Origin: an uncultured Schumannella sp.
GTDB lineage: Bacteria > Actinomycetota > Actinomycetes > Actinomycetales > Microbacteriaceae
DNA length: 64,000 nt
Direction of reading: 5' to 3'
Assembly (NCBI RefSeq): GCF_905479755.1
Contig: NZ_CAJQNT010000022.1
Span: 35,537-99,536, forward strand
The notes beneath the pieces were generated by a model. That model saw only the letters and a list, made by a program, of their open reading frames with translations. It was not told the origin of the DNA and searched no databases. This document shows, piece by piece, positions 49,038 to 58,953 of this stretch. Numbering within the stretch: position 1 is the first letter of the stretch; every line of letters starts with the position of its first letter. The position numbers were made by a program, and so were the translations under genes.

Positions 49038-49489
49038 CCCCCAAGAAGCTGTTCCGCATCGTCGCGATCGCGGAAGCCATTACCTGGACTCTGCTCATCA
49101 CCGGCCTGATCCTGCGGGCGACCGCCGATCTGGCGATCGCGGTCACGATCGGCGGAGGCATCCACGGTTTCGTGTTTCTGACCTACGCGGGCATCTCGCT
49201 GCTGGTCGGCATCGACCGGCGTTGGAAGCCGGGGCTCGTCGTCGTCGCCGTGGTCAGCGCGATCGTGCCCTACGCCACCATTCCGGTGGATGTCTGGCTC
49301 GATCGCCGCGGCAAGCTCGACGGCGCGTGGCGCACCGAGCCGGATGCCTCGGGCGACCGCACGTTCCTCGACGGTCTGGTGCGCTGGTTCGTGCGGCGCC
49401 CCGTGGTGCTGGTCGTGATCTTCGTGGTGGTGCTGATCGCGATCTTCACCACGTTGCTGATGATCGGCCCGCCCGGCGGCTCGCACTAG
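49034..49489 (+). CDS. DUF3817 membrane protein
   Basis: 151 residues; three helices in the DUF3817 part ([57 protein letters not shown]) plus a C-terminal anchor helix. Often found by purQ in Actinobacteria; function unknown. ATGA overlap with purQ. Confidence 0.85.
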   Translation: MTPKKLFRIVAIAEAITWTLLITGLILRATADLAIAVTIGGGIHGFVFLTYAGISLLVGIDRRWKPGLVVVAVVSAIVPYATIPVDVWLDRRGKLDGAWRTEPDASGDRTFLDGLVRWFVRRPVVLVVIFVVVLIAIFTTLLMIGPPGGSH

Positions 49490-49500
49490 GTCACCGGCTC

Positions 49501-49567
49501 CGAAAGTCGGAGAATCGCGCACCTCATCCACGAGTCGTGGACGAACTCGCCGGATCTCCGACTTTGC
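49501..49567. repeat. Palindromic element between convergent genes (element B)
   Basis: Arms AAAGTCGGAGA (49503-49513) and TCTCCGACTTT (49555-49565) are perfect inverted repeats; the centre holds a second perfect palindrome TCCACGA-G-TCGTGGA (49527-49541). Resembles element A in size and GGAG core. May serve as a bidirectional terminator. Confidence 0.7.
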
Positions 49568-49586
49568 GTTGGGCGAGGAACCGCCG

Positions 49587-50006
49587 CTACCGGCCGCCCT
49601 CGGCCCAGGCCTCGCGCACCAGGCGCTCGAGCACGTCGAGGTCGACCTGCTCCAGGCGCTTGATGTAGAGGCATCCGACGCCCGTGCGGTGCGGGCCGAG
49701 CTCGGCCAAGAGCGGGTCCGGCGTTTCGGCGTACGAGTTCTGCAGGCCGTACAGCGACAGCTCCGCCTTGCGCGGTGAGAAGCCGACAACCATCCAGTCG
49801 TCTTCGTGGCCGCGCGAGGTCGTGTACCGCTTCGTGCCGTAGCCGATGATCGACGGGCCCCACATGACCGGGTGCTCCCCGGTCGCGCGGTGGAACAGTT
49901 CGAGCAGTTCTTCGGCATCGGCCCGGCGCCGCGCATCGGCGACTCCGGCCACGAACTCGGTCGGGGGCACGTCAGTCGGCTGGGTCTTGTTCGCTTTCTG
50001 ACTCAT
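49587..50006 (-). CDS. DUF1801 (YdhG-like) protein
   Basis: 139 residues with MWGPSIIGYGTKRYT and DDWMVVGFSPRKAELSLYGL, the DUF1801 core; iron-chaperone-like fold, function unsettled. Leaderless: TAGGGT 6 nt before ATG, whose TAG is the stop codon of the upstream MscS gene. Confidence 0.87.
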   Translation of the reverse strand: MSQKANKTQPTDVPPTEFVAGVADARRRADAEELLELFHRATGEHPVMWGPSIIGYGTKRYTTSRGHEDDWMVVGFSPRKAELSLYGLQNSYAETPDPLLAELGPHRTGVGCLYIKRLEQVDLDVLERLVREAWAEGGR

Positions 50007-50015
50007 GCCAGGACC

Positions 50016-51206
50016 CTACTTCGACGGCGGGGTTTCCGCATCGGTGGCGGTGACGACCGGCAGCGACCGCGTGTAGCTCTGCTGGCGCTGCTCTCCCTCG
50101 ACGCTGCCACTGAACATGCCGGAGTGCTCCTCCCCGGCCTTGGCGCGCGTGGTGCGCTTGGGCGCCTCGACCATCTCCACGCGCGTGCGCGGAACGCCCG
50201 TCGGAGACTTGGCCTGCAGCCACTCCACCATCGCCTCGCGGATGTTGCAGCGCAGGTCCCAGAGCGCCCCGGAGTTCGCGGCCGTGACGGTGATGCGGAC
50301 TCGCACGAAGCCCGCCGTCGCGTCGGTGATCTGCAGCACCGCGCTGCGCTGATCCCACAGCGGGTCGGCGTCGACGATGCGCCGCAGTTCGGCGCGCATC
50401 GCCGACGGCGACACTCGCCAGTCCAGATCGAACTCGACCGAGCCGAGAATCTGGGTGCCGGCGCGGGTCCAGTTCTCGAACGGGGTCGTGGTGAAGTAGG
50501 TGGAGGGCAGCACGAGGCGCCGGTCATCCCAGATGTGCACGACGATGTAGGTGAGCGTGATCTCTTCGATGCGGCCCCACTCGCCCTCGACCACGACGAC
50601 GTCGTCGACGCGGATCGCATCCGAGAAGGCCAGCTGAAGGCCGGCGAACACGTTCGACAGTGCCGATTGCGCGGCGATACCGGCGACGACGCTGACGAGA
50701 CCGGCCGAGGCCAGCAGGCTCGCGCCGTAGGCCTCGACGCCGTCGAAGGTGAGCAGAATCGCGCCGACGGTGACGACCGCGATGAGCACGAACGCGACGC
50801 GACGCAGGATCGCCACCTGGGTGTGCACGCGGCGGGCCGCCCGGTTGTCCGGCACATCCGTGGGGTAGCGCGCGAGCGTCCACGCGAACAGGAACCCGAT
50901 GACGCCCGCGATCAGCCAGCCGCCGCACGCGATGATCGCGATCTGGAGCCCGTGCTCGATCCAGGTGCGCAACGCCTCCCAGTCTTCGCTGAGCGGCATG
51001 AACGCCGCCATGATGAGCAGCGCGACGGCGAGCAGTAGTGCCCGGAAGGGCCGCCGGATGCGCCCGAGGTTCTTGGGATCCCACCCGGCGCGCCTGCCGA
51101 TGAAACGGAACGGCAGCGTGACCAGCGCGGTCACGATCACGACGAGAATCGCGACGCCGACGACGACGATCGCGAAGGTCAACCAGGGGTCCCACTCGGC
51201 GGGCAT
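50016..51206 (-). CDS. MscS-family mechanosensitive channel
   Basis: 396 residues: four helices (about 10-30, 58-78, 95-115, 140-162), then the pore helix [36 protein letters not shown] near 165-200 and the beta domain [24 protein letters not shown]. An osmotic safety valve in the cell membrane. ATG 51206 has GGAGG close upstream. Divergent from purL. Confidence 0.92.
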   Translation of the reverse strand: MPAEWDPWLTFAIVVVGVAILVVIVTALVTLPFRFIGRRAGWDPKNLGRIRRPFRALLLAVALLIMAAFMPLSEDWEALRTWIEHGLQIAIIACGGWLIAGVIGFLFAWTLARYPTDVPDNRAARRVHTQVAILRRVAFVLIAVVTVGAILLTFDGVEAYGASLLASAGLVSVVAGIAAQSALSNVFAGLQLAFSDAIRVDDVVVVEGEWGRIEEITLTYIVVHIWDDRRLVLPSTYFTTTPFENWTRAGTQILGSVEFDLDWRVSPSAMRAELRRIVDADPLWDQRSAVLQITDATAGFVRVRITVTAANSGALWDLRCNIREAMVEWLQAKSPTGVPRTRVEMVEAPKRTTRAKAGEEHSGMFSGSVEGEQRQQSYTRSLPVVTATDAETPPSK

Positions 51207-51315
51207 AGTCCTCCAGACTTCGGGCGGTCCTTCCACGGTAGTCGGAGCCGCGGCGGCTTCGCGCGTGCTCGGTAGGATGGGCGTGAACTTCCCCCGTGAA
51301 CGGAGCCCAGGCCGC

Positions 51316-53619
51316 GTGACTGACACCACCGCTGCGACCACCCCCGCATCCCCCGTCGTCGACTCGGTCGACAATGCGCGGGCGACGCCGGAGAAGGAAC
51401 AGCCCTACGCCGCGCTCGGACTGAAGCCCGACGAGTACGCCGAGATCAAGCAGATCCTCGGCCGCCGCCCCACGAGCGGCGAACTCGCGATGTATTCGGT
51501 GATGTGGAGCGAGCACTGCTCCTACAAGTCGAGCAAGGTGTGGCTGCGTCAGTTCGGGCAGAAGGTCAGCCCCGAGATGACGAAGAACCTCATGGTCGGG
51601 ATGGGCGAGAACGCCGGCGTCATCGACATCGGCGAGGGCTGGGCGGTCACCTTCAAGATCGAGAGCCACAACCACCCGAGCTACATCGAGCCGTTCCAGG
51701 GTGCCGCGACCGGCGTCGGCGGCATCGTGCGCGACATCATCTCGATGGGTGCACGCCCGGTGGCGGTCATGGATGCGTTGCGCTTCGGCGCCGTGGACCA
51801 CCCGGACACCGCGCGGGTCGTGCCCGGCGTCGTGAACGGCATCAGCTTCTACGCCAACTGCCTCGGCCTGCCGAACATCGGCGGCGAGACCTGGTTCGAC
51901 CCGGTGTATCAGGCGAACCCGCTCGTCAACGCGCTCGCGGTGGGCGTGCTGCGTCACGAAGACCTGCACCTCGCGAACGCGCGCGGCGCGGGCAACAAGG
52001 TCGTGCTGTTCGGGGCCCGCACCGGCGGCGATGGCATCGGCGGAGCCTCGATCCTCGCCTCCGACACGTTCAGTGAGGGCGGCCCGACGAAGCGCCCGGC
52101 CGTGCAGGTGGGCGACCCGTTCGCCGAGAAGGTGCTCATCGAGTGCTGCCTGGAGCTGTTCCAGCAGGATCTGGTGGAGGGCATCCAGGACCTGGGGGCG
52201 GCGGGAATCTCGTGCGCCACGAGCGAGCTCGCCAGCAACGGCGACGGCGGCATGCAGGTCTCGCTCGACGACGTGCTGCTGCGCGACCCGTCGCTCACGG
52301 CGGAGGAGATCCTCATGTCGGAGAGCCAGGAGCGCATGATGGCGATCGTGAAGCCGGAGAAGCTGGAAGGCTTTCTGGCGGTGACGAGCAAGTGGGATGT
52401 GGAGACCAGCGTGCTCGGCGAGGTCACCGATACCGGCCGCCTGATCATCACCTGGCGCGGCGAGACCATCGTCGATGTTGACCCCCGCACGGTCGCAGTA
52501 GACGGACCTGTCTACAACCGCCCGATCGAGTACCCGAGCTGGATCGACGCCGTGCAGGCCGACAGCGCCTCCGGGCTTGAGCGCCCCACCGACGGCGACG
52601 CGCTGCGCGCGCAGGTGATGCGGCTGCTCGGCAGCGCCAACCTGGGCGACGCGAGCGCCATCACGAACCAATACGACAAATACGTCATGGGCAACACGGC
52701 GCTCAGCTACCCCGACGACGCAGGCATGGTCCGCGTCGACGAGACCTCCGGGCTCGGATTCGCCGTCGCCACCGACGCGAACGGGCGCTACTGCTACCTC
52801 GACCCGTACCAGGGCGCCCAGCTCGCCCTCGCCGAGGCGTATCGCAACGTCGCCGTCACCGGCGCCACCCCGGCCGCCGTCTCCGACTGCCTCAACTTCG
52901 GCAGCCCCGAGAACCCCGAAGTGATGTGGCAGTTCTCGAAGGCGGTCGAAGGCCTCGCCGACGGATGCCTGGAGCTCGGCATCCCCGTCACCGGCGGCAA
53001 CGTCAGCTTCTACAACCAAACCGGGGACGTGCCGATCCACCCGACCCCGGTCGTGGCGGTGCTCGGCACGATCGACAACGTCGCCCGCCGCGTGCCCTCG
53101 GGTTGGCAGGATGCCGGCGACAACCTCTACCTGCTCGGCACCACCGCGCTCGAACTCGACGGCTCGGCGTGGGCCGGCGTCGTGCACGACCACCTCGGCG
53201 GGCGCCCGCCGAAGGTCGACCTCGCCCGCGAGAAAGACCTCGGCGAGTTGCTCGCCGCGGGCGCGCACGAAGGGCTCTTCAACGCCGCGCACGACCTCAG
53301 CGATGGCGGCCTCGCGACCGCGCTCGCGGAGGGCGTGCTGCGCTTCGGCGTCGGCGCGCGCGTCTGGCTTGACGACCTGATCGCGCGCGACGAGGTGGAT
53401 GCGGCGACCGCCCTGTTCAGCGAGTCGACCGGCCGCGTGCTCGTCGCCGTGCCGCGCGAAGAGGACGTCAAGTTCACGCGCCTGTGCGAAGGCCGGGGCT
53501 ACCCGGTGCTGCGCATCGGCGTCACCGACAGTGAACCGACCCTGGAGATCCAGGGCCAGTTCACGGTGTCGGTGGACGAGCTGCGCGAGGCTCACACGAG
53601 CGCGCTCGCGCGTTTCTAG
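51316..53619 (+). CDS. purL: FGAM synthase large subunit PurL (small form)
   Basis: 767 residues from GTG 51316, the small PurL that needs PurS and PurQ, both encoded 2-3 kb upstream. Contains [46 protein letters not shown] and the duplicated second AIR-synthetase-like half. -10 TAGGAT lies about 40 bp upstream. It is separated from purQ by two opposite-strand genes, so the complex is made from two transcripts. Confidence 0.97.
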   Translation: MTDTTAATTPASPVVDSVDNARATPEKEQPYAALGLKPDEYAEIKQILGRRPTSGELAMYSVMWSEHCSYKSSKVWLRQFGQKVSPEMTKNLMVGMGENAGVIDIGEGWAVTFKIESHNHPSYIEPFQGAATGVGGIVRDIISMGARPVAVMDALRFGAVDHPDTARVVPGVVNGISFYANCLGLPNIGGETWFDPVYQANPLVNALAVGVLRHEDLHLANARGAGNKVVLFGARTGGDGIGGASILASDTFSEGGPTKRPAVQVGDPFAEKVLIECCLELFQQDLVEGIQDLGAAGISCATSELASNGDGGMQVSLDDVLLRDPSLTAEEILMSESQERMMAIVKPEKLEGFLAVTSKWDVETSVLGEVTDTGRLIITWRGETIVDVDPRTVAVDGPVYNRPIEYPSWIDAVQADSASGLERPTDGDALRAQVMRLLGSANLGDASAITNQYDKYVMGNTALSYPDDAGMVRVDETSGLGFAVATDANGRYCYLDPYQGAQLALAEAYRNVAVTGATPAAVSDCLNFGSPENPEVMWQFSKAVEGLADGCLELGIPVTGGNVSFYNQTGDVPIHPTPVVAVLGTIDNVARRVPSGWQDAGDNLYLLGTTALELDGSAWAGVVHDHLGGRPPKVDLAREKDLGELLAAGAHEGLFNAAHDLSDGGLATALAEGVLRFGVGARVWLDDLIARDEVDAATALFSESTGRVLVAVPREEDVKFTRLCEGRGYPVLRIGVTDSEPTLEIQGQFTVSVDELREAHTSALARF

Positions 53620-53644
53620 CGGGCCGCGTCGCGGGCGTTCGGGC

Positions 53645-54568
53645 TCAGATCGAGAACGACTCCCCGGTCGCCTCCTCGGCGAGCGCCCAGAGGCGCGCAC
53701 CGAACTCGGGCGACGCGCTGGAGGTCACCGGCGCGACGATTCGCGGCGCCCCCTTCAACTCGGACATTCCGCCCGGGCCGTAGAACTCGCCCGACTGGGC
53801 ATCCGGATCGATTGCCGCCCGAACGCTCGGCCAGGCCCCGCGATCCTTGCCCTGGGCAAACGGTGCCGACAAGAATCCGACCAGGCGGTGCGGCGTGCTC
53901 TGCCGGTCGTTGACGCCCGGCACCCGCTCGGCCAACTCGCTCACCGCGTAGCCCGGATGCGCGAGCAACGACGCGCGGGAATCGCCCGCCGCGCGCAGTC
54001 GCCGATCGAGCTCGAAGGCGAAACCGTGCACCGCGTGCTTGGAGAACGCGTAGGCGCGGAAGCCGCGGTAGGTGCGCGTCGACAGCAGGTCATCCGGTGC
54101 GAGTTTCACGAGCCGGGTCGACAGGCTACCGAGCCCGACGACGCGGCCGGTCGGCTCGAGCGCCGGAAACACGAGGGCCGTCAGCAGGAAGTGCCCGATC
54201 GCGTTGCCGCCGACCAGAAGTTCGAGCCCGTCGGCGGTCTCACGGCGCCGCCCGGGCGGAATCACCTGACCGGCGTTGTTGATGAGCGCGGCGATCGGGC
54301 CGAGCTGACGCAGCTCGGCCGCGGCCCGGCGGATCGAGGCGAACGAGGCGATGTCGAGCTCGACGAACGAGACCTCGGCGCCCGGCACGCGGCCACGTAG
54401 CGCGGCCATCGCCCGCTCGGTCTTCTCGCGCGAGCGCGATGCGATCACCACCCGCGCACCCGCTCGCGCCAGCTGCTCGCTCGTGAAGTAGCCGATCCCG
54501 GCGTTGCCGCCGGTCACCACGACGGTGCGCCCGTCCTGCCGCGGCAGGGCGCGAGGGTTCCAGGTCAC
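53645..54568 (-). CDS. Short-chain dehydrogenase/reductase (retinol dehydrogenase-like)
   Basis: 307 residues. NAD(P) motif VTGGNAGIGYFTSEQLA at about 17-33, NNAG in LINNAGQV, catalytic Ser (LGSLSTRL) and YAFSKHA (Tyr-x3-Lys, here YxxSK). Substrate unknown. GTGA overlap with the chorismate mutase gene upstream. Confidence 0.87.
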   Translation of the reverse strand: MTWNPRALPRQDGRTVVVTGGNAGIGYFTSEQLARAGARVVIASRSREKTERAMAALRGRVPGAEVSFVELDIASFASIRRAAAELRQLGPIAALINNAGQVIPPGRRRETADGLELLVGGNAIGHFLLTALVFPALEPTGRVVGLGSLSTRLVKLAPDDLLSTRTYRGFRAYAFSKHAVHGFAFELDRRLRAAGDSRASLLAHPGYAVSELAERVPGVNDRQSTPHRLVGFLSAPFAQGKDRGAWPSVRAAIDPDAQSGEFYGPGGMSELKGAPRIVAPVTSSASPEFGARLWALAEEATGESFSI

Positions 54569-54891
54569 GACGCGTCGGACCCGTTCGCCGAGGCGATGCG
54601 CTCGTGGTGGTGGATGACCTCGGCGACCACGAAGGTGAACCACTTCTCGGCGAACTCCGGATCGAGCTGGGCATCCACGGCGAGCGCGCGCAGGCGCGCC
54701 ACCTGACGGCGTTCGCGATCCGGGTCCGAGGGCGGGAGGCCCTTCTCGGCCTTCAGTTGCCCGACCTGTTGCGTCGCCTTGAATCGTTCGGCGAGAAGAT
54801 GCACGAGGGCCGCGTCGATGTTGTCAATGCTCTGGCGCAGCCCGGCGAGCTCGGCCACCACCTCCGGGTCGATGTCACCGTTCTGCGTCAT
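54565..54891 (-). CDS. Chorismate mutase, AroQ class
   Basis: 108 residues, all-helical: LRQSIDNIDAALVHLLAERFKATQQVGQLKAEKG ... RERRQVARLRALA, with the Arg/Lys/Arg set of AroQ enzymes. Makes prephenate for Phe/Tyr synthesis. Leaderless: TAGGCT 6 nt before ATG, with the upstream gene's TAG stop forming its first three bases. Confidence 0.9.
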   Translation of the reverse strand: MTQNGDIDPEVVAELAGLRQSIDNIDAALVHLLAERFKATQQVGQLKAEKGLPPSDPDRERRQVARLRALAVDAQLDPEFAEKWFTFVVAEVIHHHERIASANGSDAS

Positions 54892-54900
54892 GCCTTGAGC

Positions 54901-55584
54901 CTAAGCGCCCGGGCCGCGCTCACCCGGCAGCGCGGTCGGCGCGGTCGGCGGCGTGCGGAACAGGACCGGACGCTCGCCCCACTCGGCCAGACGCGCCTCC
55001 AGCCCCCGCCGCACCGCTGGCCACTCGTCCGACAGGATCGAGTAGATCGCGGTGTCGCGCCACGTGCCGTCGGCGCGGGGACGCTCGTGACGAGCCACGC
55101 CCTCGAAGACGGCGCCGAGGCGTTCAATCGCCGCGCGCGATCGGGCGTTGACCGCATCCGCTTGGAGTCGTATGCGCTCAAAGCCGTGATCGAAGGCGAG
55201 CCCGAGCAAGAGGAGTTTGGTCTCCGGGTTCACCTGGGTTGCCCACACGCGCGGGTCGTACGCCGTCCAGCCCACGTGGGCGGAGCCCGATGCCTCATCG
55301 AAGTCGCCGAGTGTCGTGGCGCCGACCAGCTCGCCGCGGTGCGGCCCGCTCGCGATGCGGACGACGAAGTTCCGCCGCGCCGGCCCCGCGTAATACGCGG
55401 CGCTCCACGCGGCGAACGCGGCCTCGCTGGCGGGGAGCCCCGCCGAGCCGCCGCCGTAGCCGCCCGCGAACACCGCGGGCGAGCCGAGAGCGCGCCACAA
55501 TTCGGGCGCATGCTCCCCCACCATCGGCTCGAGCTCGACGAATCGACCCGCGAGCGGGGCGGACTCAGGCCGACGTGCAGTCAC
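54901..55584 (-). CDS. GNAT-family acetyltransferase (RimJ/RimL-like)
   Basis: 227 residues: RFVELEPMVGEHAPELWRAL at the start, VGWTAYDPRVWATQVNPETKLLLLGLAFD and RIRLQADAVNARSRAAIERLGAVFEG, the usual RimL-type end. GTG 55584; AAGGA just upstream. Substrate unknown. Confidence 0.85.
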   Translation of the reverse strand: MTARRPESAPLAGRFVELEPMVGEHAPELWRALGSPAVFAGGYGGGSAGLPASEAAFAAWSAAYYAGPARRNFVVRIASGPHRGELVGATTLGDFDEASGSAHVGWTAYDPRVWATQVNPETKLLLLGLAFDHGFERIRLQADAVNARSRAAIERLGAVFEGVARHERPRADGTWRDTAIYSILSDEWPAVRRGLEARLAEWGERPVLFRTPPTAPTALPGERGPGA

Positions 55585-55652
55585 GAGGCGATCCTTGCAC
55601 CCCCGGCCTGGCGTCGTGAACTGCGCGCGCCAGGAGTTACCATCGTTGAGCG

Positions 55653-56087
55653 ATGGGGGTCTGGGATCTGAACGGTGAGACGACGGCGACGGCTCGACGA
55701 GCCGCGCCGGATGGCTCGCGCCCCGACATGACCGACTGGTTCGATCCGCGCAGCCGGCGCGTCGCCGCCGAGGACGCGGTCGAGGGCCTCGGACTGCCGG
55801 ATGCGGTCGTCGCTCTCGTGCTGATGGAAGAGCGCCACCCGACGCCGGTCGGCCAGGCGAACCTCGCGATCGCCGACTTCGTGCCCGAGACGGATCCGAG
55901 CAACCTGGTCGCCTGGATGCGCGCCGCGCTCGCGCTGGTGCGCTCGGCCGAGGAGTTCGGGCGCCGTCATGTCGTCGACGGCGAGTCGGGGCCCGCCCTG
56001 GTCGCCGCGATGGCCGCGGCCCACCCCGGGTTCTCGCAGAAGAGCTACAGCGACGTGCTGTTCCACGGCTTCTCGCTCGTCAACTGA
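55653..56087 (+). CDS. Conserved hypothetical protein
   Basis: 144 residues, soluble, mixed alpha/beta, no motif recognised; acidic middle (VPETDPSNLVAWMRAALALVRSAEEF). A -10 TACCAT ends 9 nt before ATG. The 90 bp to purA are G+C-rich with two GCGCGCTAA copies and no gene. Confidence 0.6.
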   Translation: MGVWDLNGETTATARRAAPDGSRPDMTDWFDPRSRRVAAEDAVEGLGLPDAVVALVLMEERHPTPVGQANLAIADFVPETDPSNLVAWMRAALALVRSAEEFGRRHVVDGESGPALVAAMAAAHPGFSQKSYSDVLFHGFSLVN

Positions 56088-56177
56088 CGCGCGCGCTAAC
56101 AGACCCAGCGAAGCGGGGCGACCGCGCTCGGCCCGCGGAGCGGTGCGCGCCGGAGGAGCGCCGGCGCGCTAAACAAT

Positions 56178-57461
56178 TCAGAGCAGATCGTGGCGCACGA
56201 CGATCGCTTCGCGGCCGGGGCCGACGCCGATCGCTGACATGCGCGAGCCGCTCATCGCCTCGACGGCGAGCACGTAGTCTTGCGCGTTCTTCGGCAGGTC
56301 CGAGAACTCACGCGCGCCGGTGATGTCTTCGCTCCACCCCGGGAACTCTTCGTAGATCGGGGTCGCGTGGTGGAAGTCGCTCTGGTTGACCGGCACCTCG
56401 TCGAAGCGCACCCCGTCGACGTCGTAGGCGACACAGACCGGGATGGTCTCCAGGCCCGTCAGCACATCGAGTTTGGTGAGCACGAAGTCGGTGACACCGT
56501 TGATGCGCGCCGAGTAGCGCGCGATGGGCGCGTCGTACCAGCCGGTGCGCCGCGGGCGCCCGGTGGTGGTGCCGAACTCGAAGCCGGCCGCGCGCAGGAA
56601 TTCGCCCGACTCGTCGAACAGCTCAGTCGGGAACGGACCGGCGCCGACGCGCGTCGTGTACGCCTTGACGACCGCGATCACGCGGTCGATGCGGTTGGGC
56701 GCGACGCCCGAGCCGGTGGCCGCGCCGCCGCTCGTCGCGTTGGAGCTCGTCACAAAGGGGTAGGTGCCGTGGTCGACATCGAGCATCGTCGCCTGGCCGC
56801 CCTCGAACAGCACGGTCTTGCCCGCATCCAGCGCCTGATTCAGCACCAGGCTGGTGTCGGCGACCATCGGGCGCAGCCGGTCGGCGTAGCTCAGCAGTTC
56901 GTCGACGATCTCGTCCGCGCCGATCGCGCGACGGTTGTAGATCTTGACCAGCAGGTGGTTCTTCTGGTCGAGCGCGCCCTCGACCTTCTGGCGCAGGATG
57001 TTCTCGTCGAACAGGTCCTGAATGCGGATGCCGACCCGGTTGATCTTGTCGGCGTAGGCGGGGCCGATGCCGCGGCCCGTGGTGCCGATCTGGCGCTTGC
57101 CGAGGAAGCGCTCGGTGACCTTGTCGAGGGTGCGGTGGTAGCCGGTGATGACGTGCGCGTTGGCGCTCACCAGCAGCTTCGACACGTCGACGCCGCGCGC
57201 CGAGAGCGCGCCGAGTTCGTCGAAGAGCACCTCGACGTCGACGACGACACCGTTGGAGATGACGGGCGTGACGCCGGGCGTCAGAATGCCCGACGGCAGC
57301 AGGTGCAGCGCGTACTTCTTGTCGCCGATCACGACGGTGTGGCCGGCGTTGTTGCCGCCGTTGAACTTGACGACGTAGTCGACGCGGCTGCCGAGCAGGT
57401 CGGTCGCCTTGCCCTTGCCTTCATCGCCCCATTGGGCGCCAACGAGAACGATCGCGGGCAT
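56178..57461 (-). CDS. purA: Adenylosuccinate synthetase
   Basis: First step from IMP to AMP, GTP-dependent. 427 residues. [14 protein letters not shown] at 7-20, [23 protein letters not shown] and [10 protein letters not shown] (VLTKLDVL). ATG 57461 is preceded by GAGGGAG. The promoter string matches purS. Confidence 0.97.
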   Translation of the reverse strand: MPAIVLVGAQWGDEGKGKATDLLGSRVDYVVKFNGGNNAGHTVVIGDKKYALHLLPSGILTPGVTPVISNGVVVDVEVLFDELGALSARGVDVSKLLVSANAHVITGYHRTLDKVTERFLGKRQIGTTGRGIGPAYADKINRVGIRIQDLFDENILRQKVEGALDQKNHLLVKIYNRRAIGADEIVDELLSYADRLRPMVADTSLVLNQALDAGKTVLFEGGQATMLDVDHGTYPFVTSSNATSGGAATGSGVAPNRIDRVIAVVKAYTTRVGAGPFPTELFDESGEFLRAAGFEFGTTTGRPRRTGWYDAPIARYSARINGVTDFVLTKLDVLTGLETIPVCVAYDVDGVRFDEVPVNQSDFHHATPIYEEFPGWSEDITGAREFSDLPKNAQDYVLAVEAMSGSRMSAIGVGPGREAIVVRHDLL

Positions 57462-57480
57462 GCTTTTCTCCCTCACGGTC

Positions 57481-57503
57481 GGGCGGGATTACACCCCAGT
57501 CTA
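57481..57503 (-). promoter_or_regulatory. purA promoter (-10) region
   Basis: On the minus strand TAGACT (57503-57498) followed by GGGGTGTAATCCC. The first eleven bases match the purS region exactly. Confidence 0.5.
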
Positions 57504-57544
57504 TCTGTTGCGGGGAGGCGGGTCGTCGACGCCGACCGCGGGCG

Positions 57545-58141
57545 CTATCTCGCACTGGCGGCGTGGGGGGCGACCCGGACGTGCGCCCGCTCGCCCTGCT
57601 TGCCGATCAGGCTGAGGTACTCCACGGGGCCCGAGCTGGTGGCGGCGAACCAGTGCGGCGTGCGCGTATCGAACTCCGCGGCCTCCCCCGGTTCGAGGAT
57701 GAGGTCGTGCTCGCCGAGCACGAGCCGCAGTCGTCCGTTGAGGACGTACACCCAGTCGAAGCCCTCGTGGGTGCGAAGGTCGGGCGCGGCATCGTGGCGA
57801 CCGGTGGGCAGGACGAACTTGTAGGCCTGGATGCCGCCCGGCCGGCGGGTCAGGGGCAGGATCGTGGAGCCGTCCGCGCAGGCGACTGGCCGCAGGCTGA
57901 TGCGCGGGTTGCCGGTCGGTGGCGCATCGACGAGCTGGTCGAGCGTGACGCCGTAGGCGCGTGCCAGCGGAAGCAGCTGTTCCAGGGTGGGGCGGCGCAG
58001 CCCGGCCTCGAGGCGCGACAAGGTGCTGGTCGAGATCCCCGTCTCTTCGGCGAGGTCGGTGAGCGTGACGCGTCGGCGGTGCCGCAGCCGCTTGAGCCGG
58101 GGCCCCACCGCGTCGAGAGTGCGATCCGTGGAGTCGTCCAT
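57545..58141 (-). CDS. XRE-family regulator with C-terminal cupin
   Basis: 198 residues from ATG 58141 (GGAG upstream). HTH at about 12-65 (RVTLTDLAEETGISTSTLSRLEAG), cupin sensor at 100-190 (EGFDWVYVLNGRLRLVLGEHDLILEPGEAAEFDTRTPHWF). Divergent from a methyltransferase and DHA2 exporter, its likely targets. Confidence 0.9.
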   Translation of the reverse strand: MDDSTDRTLDAVGPRLKRLRHRRRVTLTDLAEETGISTSTLSRLEAGLRRPTLEQLLPLARAYGVTLDQLVDAPPTGNPRISLRPVACADGSTILPLTRRPGGIQAYKFVLPTGRHDAAPDLRTHEGFDWVYVLNGRLRLVLGEHDLILEPGEAAEFDTRTPHWFAATSSGPVEYLSLIGKQGERAHVRVAPHAASAR

Positions 58142-58151
58142 ACGCTCCAGT

Positions 58152-58176
58152 TTGCCATTCGGCAACAGGCTTTGCC
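58152..58176. promoter_or_regulatory. Candidate operator in the XRE-cupin gap
   Basis: TTGCC (58152-58156), GGCAA (58161-58165) and TTGCC (58172-58176) form two overlapping inverted repeats, and TTTGCC-ATTCG recurs as a direct repeat. Placed upstream of both divergent genes. Confidence 0.5.
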
Positions 58177-58245
58177 TATTCGCCGCACTGGCTGCACGAT
58201 TGCTCCGAGCGACGACGAGCGCCCGCCAGCGGGAGGAGCAGACCG

Positions 58246-58872
58246 GTGACACACACATTCGATCAGGACTATTGGGCCCGGCGCTGGCGGGGCGGCCCGA
58301 ACGCCGCACCATTGGCGATGGCGGCCGCGCCTCCCCATCCGCACCTGACCCGCGAGGTCGCCGACCTGGCGCCGGGCACAGCGCTCGACGCGGGATGCGG
58401 TGCGGGAGCGGAGGCGATCTGGCTCGCCTCGCACGGCTGGCACGTCACCGGCGCCGACATCTCGAACGAGGCCTTGTCGGCGGCGGCGGAGCGCGCACGC
58501 GCCAGCGGCGTCGCGGATCGGGTGCGCTGGGTGCAGGCCGACCTGACGACGTGGGAGCCCGCAGCGACCTACGACCTGGTGACCACCCACTACGCCCACC
58601 CCGCGATGCCGCAGCTGGAGTTCTATGACCGGATCGCATCGTGGGTCTCGCCGGGCGGCACCCTCCTGATCGTGGGCCACCTCCACCACGGGAACGGCAC
58701 AGACGAGCCGCCCGCCTCGGCCTCGGTGACCGGCGCCGCCATCACGAGACGACTCAACCCGGCGGTGTGGCAGGTCGTGACCGCCGAGGAGTCGCAGCGA
58801 ACCGTCTCTGCCCGCGGAGGCGGACCGGCCTCGCTCCACGACGTCGTCGTCCGAGCGACCCGTCTGATCTGA
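58246..58872 (+). CDS. Class I SAM-dependent methyltransferase (TehB-like)
   Basis: 208 residues. YWARRWRGG near the N-terminus, SAM motif I LDAGCGAGAEAIWLASHGW at 47-65, acidic VTGADIS, motif near VQADLTTW. Small-molecule or metalloid methylation is possible. Frequently paired with XRE-cupin regulators. GTG 58246 has GGAGGAG about 10 nt upstream. Confidence 0.86.
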   Translation: MTHTFDQDYWARRWRGGPNAAPLAMAAAPPHPHLTREVADLAPGTALDAGCGAGAEAIWLASHGWHVTGADISNEALSAAAERARASGVADRVRWVQADLTTWEPAATYDLVTTHYAHPAMPQLEFYDRIASWVSPGGTLLIVGHLHHGNGTDEPPASASVTGAAITRRLNPAVWQVVTAEESQRTVSARGGGPASLHDVVVRATRLI

Positions 58873-58888
58873 GTCGCCCCTCGAGCAC

Positions 58889-58910
58889 GCCGGAGCCCTC
58901 AGGCTCCGGC
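58889..58910 (+). terminator. Hairpin between the methyltransferase and exporter genes
   Basis: 9-bp perfect stem GCCGGAGCC/GGCTCCGGC with CTCA loop, no T-tract. Possible attenuator or processing site inside a two-gene unit. Confidence 0.5.
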
Positions 58911-58953
58911 TCCACATCATCCTGCCGTTGCGCAGGTCACGAAAGGAACTGAC

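Noticed and set aside
50524..53700. Minus-strand open frame of over 1000 codons opposite purL
   Set aside because: It runs antisense to purL and on into the MscS gene in a different frame, has composition typical of antisense frames in high-G+C DNA, and no motif.
56088..56177. Another REP-like palindrome before purA's stop
   Set aside because: Two GCGCGCTAA copies and G+C-rich inverted segments exist, but arms are short and broken; not separable from base composition.
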